A stretch of DNA of 25,879 bases from Spirogloea muscicola (taxonomy: Eukaryota > Streptophyta > Zygnematophyceae > Spirogloeales > Spirogloeaceae). Where the stretch lies: positions 257,289 through 283,167 of the forward strand of contig WELB01000142.1 of assembly GCA_009602725.1 (NCBI GenBank), written 5' to 3'. The translations under genes were made by a program, and so were the position numbers. How positions within the stretch are numbered: the first letter of the stretch is position 1; every line of letters starts with the position of its first letter. The notes beneath the pieces are model-generated. The model was not told the DNA's origin and searched no databases. It saw only the letters and a list, made by a program, of their open reading frames with translations. This document shows positions 19,765-25,879 of this stretch, piece after piece.

Positions 19765-20697
19765 GACGCAACCAAGTGAGGATGGCCAGCTGCAGAGCCA
19801 GGTCGACATAATGCAGACCTCCTAGATTGCTTGCGCGTCATTGTCGCCCCGGGAAATGACTGTCAAAGGCCTCGTTTGTGCTTCCTTGCTCTTGTCTGCT
19901 ACCTTCCAACCTACAAACTGGAATGTAAGCCCACACCCCCCGGCACCAACCAATGTTTGCACCAATGAGAGCAACCCAACTGCTTTCGCAATGTTGATAC
20001 AGCCGCAAGATCTCTGTCAAGTCTTATTACAAAAATAATCTTCAAACCCCGCCAATGAAATTGCTGTGGGCAACACTGCAGGCAACAGTCCCCCAGAGAA
20101 TGGCCACTATAAGAGACTGTGCTCGTAGGAAGCAATGCTTTATCTACTTCTGAGGTGGAAAAAAATTTGAGTAAAAGGGAATAGATGGTCACACATCCCG
20201 CGCAACCCTGTTGCATAAAGTCATGGGAAAAAATAAATGTAATTACTAGCCTCATGGATGTCAAGCCCTGCAATGGAACACAGCCTCTCCGCCATCACCT
20301 CTGTCAACACCTAGAGTTCTTCCTTCCTCATAAGAGCAAGCTCTCCATGATGCTCAATAGGTGCCACTAACACTGTGCACTTCTCAGCAAGGAGTGGGCG
20401 TCTGCAGTAATTTCGACTGATAAGATTCTCGCTCTGAGAATCTGCAGGAGAGGGAAAGAGAGGGGGGCGGGGAGTGGGGGGGGGCAGCCAATGCCCAACC
20501 CTCCATGGCCAAAGCATGACGATGGTGCAAATGCTGGAGCCCACCCTGTCCCCTCCAGTGCACAGCTTTGCGGCTGTGGCTGCCTCTCCAGATATTTGCC
20601 AGCCAGCACAGGATCCACAGCAGTCCATGCCGCTGCTAACCTGCACAGCTGTGCTACCTGTCCCGCATGCGGACAGCACCATGATGATTGTGACCAT
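19765..20697. other. 3' flank of the SPA1-like gene, no separate gene seen
   Basis: In the orientation of the SPA1-like gene this is downstream of its stop at 20700-20698 and should contain its 3' UTR. It includes a G-rich tract at 20461-20484. I see no convincing reading frame; the open frames at 20311-20878 are shadows or chance. Confidence 0.5.
20461..20484 (+). other. G-rich tract (possible G-quadruplex)
   Basis: Runs of 6, 4 and 9 G, separated by C and AGT; the 9-G run can supply two tetrad strands. It lies about 215 bp past the SPA1-like stop. In the transcript this would be a C-rich tract. Confidence 0.5.
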
Positions 20698-23600
20698 TCA
20701 CACCATCTCCAAGACTTTTATGTTGCCCATGCTGTTGGCGGCCACCAGCGTCTGCGTCTTGCCCCGCCAGCACACGCTGGACACGAACTGGCCGCTGTCG
20801 TCCTCAGTCTCGGTCCCTGTAACAGGATCCGCGCCGCCGAACTTGTGGGAGGCCATTGGCATCGGCAGCGACTTGTGATATGCAAAGACCTGCAAATGAA
20901 GCGGCGTCTCATCAGGATACGACCCAAAGTCAGTTTTCGATGCCGCTAGCGTAGAATGCAAGCGAGCCCAACTAGGATAGGTGTGCAATGCACCCAACAA
21001 TAGATCGTGTGATGAGCCCAGCGCACCAGCTCATCACCAGGGCTGTACAAAGTTCTCAAGAACAAGATACATGGCCCGATATTCTGCATCGAGTCATCTC
21101 ACCGCATTTGTCTCTGAGCCGCAGGCAATGTAGCCATCTGCCACTGAAAGTCCCACAAAATTCTGCGCAACAAGGTCCAACAATCAGATCACCATGACGG
21201 CTAGCATGTCCAACTCAGGTCCCCCTATAATGGCATGCTTTGGCCCCTACTGACACAGCCACACAGCATCACAAGGAGAATGATTGCAAAGGTATGAGTC
21301 GAATGCATACAGCAAGATCAGTAGAAGTCAATGGTGGTCTTGGCTGCAGGCAGGAGAAAGATCAGCACCTTCTCATTGGTGTGCCCTGTATACGTGAGCG
21401 ATGGAGACGTGGACAGCCCACTATGCTGCTGGTGGGTGACTTGAGTGAGGTCCCAGAGCTTGAGCGTGTTGTCGGTGGACGCCGACACCAGCGTGCCCGC
21501 GTCCACAAACTTGACGTAGCTCACCGCCTTTTGGTGACCGGACAGCACTGCCAATGGCACCTTGGCGTTCCTCAGGTCATAGCAGTACACCTTGTAGTCC
21601 GCCGATCCAAATGCGAGGAGATGTGACGACTCCATTGGGAATTGTACACAGCACACATTGGCTTTTGTCCTGATTGTTGCCACGCTTGCCTCCTGCTCAT
21701 GGGTAAAACAAAGGCAGGAAGTGTTAATTCTGATTCAACACCGTCCTCAATCACAAAAGGACAGCAGATTACGAAGCATAGCGCACAGGCAGAAGCTCAT
21801 GAGACATCAGATGATATTGCAACATCTACAATGCAGCAGGCCTTCACATATAGATAGATTCCTTTTTGTAAAGCTAAAAGTTCGAAAAGCAGGACATTAC
21901 CTGGGAGATGGACCAGAGCTTCACGGAGCCATCATCAGAACCGGACGCTAGGCGCGTAGGGTCCGCACGGCTGAAGTCCACGCTCCACGCCCGCTTCTCG
22001 TGCTCCTCGTACTCGATCACCGGTTGCGACGTGGATGCATCCCACAGCTGCCCAAGCGACACTCACACCCAAAGTCAGTGAGACTTACAACACAAGTTGC
22101 TGCACTCCAGGCATCAGCTTGCTTAGACTGCCTGCCGTTGACTGCAACTCACAGGCCAAGGTACTGAAAAATAGCAAAGGAAGGAGCTCAAGAGCCCAGA
22201 ACTGTTTTTTAAATGAACGAACAATGACCGTTGACAATATCTCAAGATAAGAGGTCAACAATGCAGAGTGAAGCACAACTAGAGGCTGATCTGCGGCGCT
22301 GCCTGCTTGCTCCGAAAGTTGCACCTGGACGACGCCTTCGTAGTCTGAAGAAGCAATGTGGGACTTGATGTACGAGTTCCAACAAACAGAGGAGAGCTTG
22401 GAGCGGGATGCCATCTCAACGACCGGGTAGTGGATGTCGACGGCCTCCCCAAGCACGGCATCTGCTTCGAAGATCTTGATGCGCTTGCACACGCCCGCGG
22501 TCGCAAAGAACTCCTCGTCGCGGTCAAATGCAAGCGAGCACACCATGTTGGCTGTGTTGAGCAGGTCCCCGTGGCGCAGCGTTGCCCGTACCTCGAACCG
22601 GCTGTACCGCGCAAACTTGCACAGGGAGTCGAAGAAGCATCCGAGCCAGTCCTTGTCACTGCTGCTCGCGTGCGGTGCCAGGCCCACGCCCCGCGCGCCC
22701 GCAGCAGCTGCGGAGCCTGGAGGCGCCAGGTCTGCTGCTGGCGGTTGCAGCTGAGACACGAGGCTGCTGTGCGAGCCGGGGCCATCGGAGCCCAACGCGG
22801 GCTTTAGCAGCAACGGCTGTCCCGCTGTTGCGCCCGCTGGTGCAGCGGCCCCAACTGCCGCCCCCATGGCTGCAGCTTCTGCTGACTCTGCTGGCCCCAG
22901 CTTCCACCGCATGGCAAAGTATATCCGCTCGAGGTTTTCGAAGTTGCTCATCACCCGGGCACTCCGCGACGACAGGCTGCCATCCCCCAGCCGCCGTCGC
23001 TGCGCCGAGCTCCGCTCTTGGTCGTGGTGGCCATCACTGTCCCCATCGCTGCTGGCGGCATTGTCGACCCCGGCCTCCGGCCTAGCTCGCTTGCCCAAAG
23101 GGTTCCCTGGACGGCGGTCTATGGCAGCGTGTCGCACCCCCTCCTTGATCGTCCTTTGCTCTGCCGGCAAGGCAGCCGCAACGGGCGCGGCGGCAGCGGC
23201 GGCGGAGATGGTTGCGGCAGCTGGAGATGCCAGGTCATTGCCCTCCGCACAGTTCTCATCTTCGCTCGAATGACCGGCCTCGGGGCGAAGCCGGTCACGG
23301 CTGGCTGCGCCGGCGGCGCCCGTGCATGCGCGCAGCAGGGCCTGCCGCCGCACCACCTCGCCGATGTCGAACGTCAGCCGCTCGACATCAGCCGCCAGGC
23401 GCTGCGCGGCCGCGGCCTTGGATGCGTGCATGTGCTGCAAGAAGTCGAGCAGCACAGACGCCTCGCTCTCCTGCTCCTCCACCTCCGCCACCGCTTGCCG
23501 CTCCGCCAGGGCCTCCTCGGCCTCGCCCAGCAGGTCGCTCTCAAGCACCTCCCTGGCAGAGCCAGTTGCCTCCAATTTAGCAGAAAAATATCGGCAGACA

Positions 23601-25879
23601 GCTGACTAACTTCCGTCAGTCAATCACATGTTGCCAGAAGCTGTGCAGACAACTCACTGCATCTTGGGGCGCGATGTGGGCTGCGGGTGGAGCAGCCACA
23701 GGCAGAAGGCGGCCTCCTTGGGACATTCTAACAGGAGCCGTGGCGGTAGGATGCGGTGCCGCAGGTCTGCCATCACTACTGTGCGCTCTGCTGGCGAGCG
23801 AAACCGGCAGAAAAGCTGCAGACAACGATGAGGACGTCACCAACGTGCCGTCAGCCGCACAGACACACCCAGGCATCACTCTACCTTTCCTATCCTCTAC
23901 AGATAGCATGACTGCATGTCAACAAACAGGAGAGAGGATCTCCCGCATAGGAACACGGCAATATATATATCAATATATATGGAACATGCATTTCAATTTA
24001 GCAAGAAATACAAAGTTCTTTCATAGCTGTTGAAGAAGTGACGAGGGAAGAGGGAAGGGGAACCTCGAAGAAGAGCACGCCCAGGCTGTAGACGTTGGCT
24101 GCGAGCGACACTGGCAGCGGCGTGCCACTGCTAGCACGTCCGGCGGCCAAGGCCTCCGTCTCCTCAGGGCTTGAATACCATGCCAGCTCCGCCTCCTCTA
24201 TGCCCTCGAGCCACGCATCGCCACCGCCAACACATGCGAGCCTCGGCGCTGCCTGATGCTGGTGCATGGCGCTGGCTAAGGTGCTGCCGTCGCCAATGCC
24301 GGCCATGACGGAGGCGGCCCTTGCCACGGCGGGCTTCCACCAAGGCATCATGCCACTGTCGACGTCACCGCTGCCGCTGCCTCTGCCGCTGCCACGGACG
24401 TCCCCAACCAACCTGGCCGCATCTGGCACTGCACCAATGGTGGGGCGCCGCGCAGGCGCTGATGATGAGGCAGCCTTTGGAGGTTGCTCCGCTGCGCTGG
24501 CACGGGCATGGCCTTGCTCCAACCTGTGACCGCGCCAACCTCCGCTGGCAGGTATCTGGTGGTCCCATGGCGGCTGCTGCGGCAGGGGGCCGGGAGGCGG
24601 CGCGGAGGGGAGCGCGTCCAAAACAGTGACGCGGTTCGTTAGCGGCGCGAGCACAATGCGGGACGGCCGCAGGCCTGGGAGCGGGACGCCATCCCGGTGT
24701 GCGGCGGCCAGCACGTCCGCCACCTGGCGCAGGATGTGCAGGCACTCGGCGTGGTCCACGTCGCGCTCGGGCCGCGACAGCCACTGGCGCAAGGTGACGC
24801 TGTCGTCAGCCAGCTCCGGCTTGCGGCCATGTGCAGCTGGCGGCCGAGAGGGCGGCGGCGCTGCAGGCTCCGCCGCAGCGTTGTCCTGGTGCCGCAGCTC
24901 CTGCTCCAGGTCCCACTGCAGCTGCGGAGGGGGCGGCGGTGGTGGCCCCGCCAGGCACCAGCGGTCCTGTGGCAGGCCCCAATATGCCACGCCGCCGCCA
25001 GCGGCCTCGGCCGCAGCGGCAGTGGAGGTGAGCCTGCTGGCCCACGTCCTGACATCACGCGTCTCGGCCTCATGCTCAGCCGCTCCTTCGCCGTTGTCGT
25101 CACCACCGGCGTTCTCCTCCGCGCGCCCCCGATGGCTGCCGCACTCAACCTCGTCTTCGAAGTCATGGTCACCTTTGGCGCCATCCTCGCCGAGATCGCA
25201 GCCGCCGCCGGCATGGCCATGGCTCTGCTTGCCATACCAGAAGCCCGCGGCGGCGGCACCGCCGGCGGCCCAGGCCTCCACCATGCGGTGCATGTGCGGC
25301 TCGTCGCCGCCAACGGCAGCCGTCTCCTCGGCGGTCCTCCTATCCGGGGCCCCCGACAGGCCGCCGCTGCCGCTGCCATCACCGCCGCCCCGGTCGTCGT
25401 GCTCGTCATCCTCCTCCTCCTCCTCCTCCTCCTCCACAGCCCTCCAGCCATGGTGCTCCTCCTGCTCCTGGCCGCCGCCGGCTGCTGCCGTCGCCGCCAC
25501 TGCTGCCGCCGCGCTGCTCAGCAGCCGGTGCGCCTCCAACTGCTGCTGCCGCCGCGCCGCGCTCTGCATCTGCCAGTCGGCGTCCATGTCGCTGCTGCCG
25601 CCATCGCCGCCCGGCTCACATGTCTGGAGCAGGGTGCGCATGTCCTTCACCACCGACGGGGCCGGCGTTGGCATGGACAGCGCCATCTGCACGGGCATGG
25701 CCTGCACCGGGAGGCCTGCCGACACAATCTGCATCTGCATTGGCAGCGTCAGGGGCATGTGCGGCGGCATCGCCTGAAGCCTCACCGCCGCGGGCGGCGC
25801 AGCGCCGAATAGCGTCCACGGCGACTCGGCCCGAGGCAGCACCGGCGCCGGCGCCGCCTCCAGCCCCGCGTGGGCGGCC
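20698..25879 (-). CDS. SPA1: SPA1-like COP1-interacting protein (kinase-like, coiled coil, WD40), 5' end outside the window
   Basis: Minus-strand exons: >25879-24064, 23815-23658, 23552-22325, 22047-21901, 21692-21369, 21162-21103 and 20889-20698 (TGA). All joins keep frame; over 1,300 codons are visible. Order: a low-complexity N-terminus with an acidic run (near 25410-25440) and poly-Pro; a kinase-like part ([62 protein letters not shown]); a coiled coil with [19 protein letters not shown] and [26 protein letters not shown]; and WD40 repeats ([111 protein letters not shown]). No RING is seen, so SPA rather than COP1. In plants and green algae SPA proteins act with COP1 as a nuclear light-signalling E3 ligase with CUL4-DDB1. 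Confidence 0.93.
23957..23983. repeat. AT dinucleotide tract in the first visible SPA1 intron
   Basis: Two ATATATAT-type runs separated by CA, inside intron 24063-23816. A simple-sequence repeat. Confidence 0.8.
25408..25438. repeat. (TCC)n tract coding for an acidic run
   Basis: About eight to nine TCC units, which read as consecutive Glu codons on the minus strand within the SPA1-like N-terminus. The plus-strand open frames over this region are shadows of it. Confidence 0.85.

Noticed and set aside
24626-25812. Long plus-strand open frames of about 370-380 codons
   Set aside because: They are shadows of the GC-rich SPA1-like first exon; composition (poly-Ser, poly-Arg, poly-Leu) reflects the repeats on the other strand.
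1-25879. CRISPR array, rRNA, tRNA or operon structure
   Set aside because: No regularly spaced identical repeats, no rRNA- or tRNA-like sequence, and genes are spliced and monocistronic in layout.

Overview
The window looks like nuclear DNA of a green alga. Four intron-rich genes have plant/green-lineage content: a DUF212 (YuiD-like, acid phosphatase/haloperoxidase-related) membrane protein, a SPA1-type partner of COP1, a GT77 glycosyltransferase, and a cathepsin X/Z-type protease. Land plants, to my knowledge, lack cathepsin X, so a chlorophyte is more likely than a land plant. Introns are GT-AG, exons are GC-rich, and I could rebuild all four reading frames across splice sites by hand. The species is not identifiable from the sequence alone.

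Layout. 66-1568 (+): DUF212 protein, five exons, about 187 aa. 1569-4353: a 2.8 kb gene-free stretch with many copies, in both orientations, of a short dispersed hairpin repeat, then the GC-rich upstream region of the next gene. 4354-9048 (+): a protein with two complete cathepsin X units in tandem, 14 exons, about 650 aa, with a frame break exactly at an ambiguous base (N, 4436). 9049-9905: gap between convergent stop codons. 9906-14072 (-): a type II membrane glycosyltransferase of about 760 aa, nine exons, apparently with two GT-A-like modules, the second being GT77. 14073-17036: its GC-rich upstream region, then a second repeat-rich block with long inverted repeats. 17037-20697: no recognisable gene, but a perfect 23-bp-arm hairpin, degenerate tandem repeats and three 16-bp tandem units. 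20698->25879 (-): SPA1-like gene, seven exons visible, 5' end beyond the window.

The four genes do not form a pathway. They are a light-signalling E3-ligase cofactor, a Golgi glycosyltransferase, a secretory/vacuolar protease and a membrane protein of unknown function. The less expected content is the fused double cathepsin X, the two-module glycosyltransferase, and the dispersed hairpin repeat family. Two repeat copies carry a peptide-coding segment whose differences are mostly synonymous, which suggests descent from a mobile element that once encoded protein.
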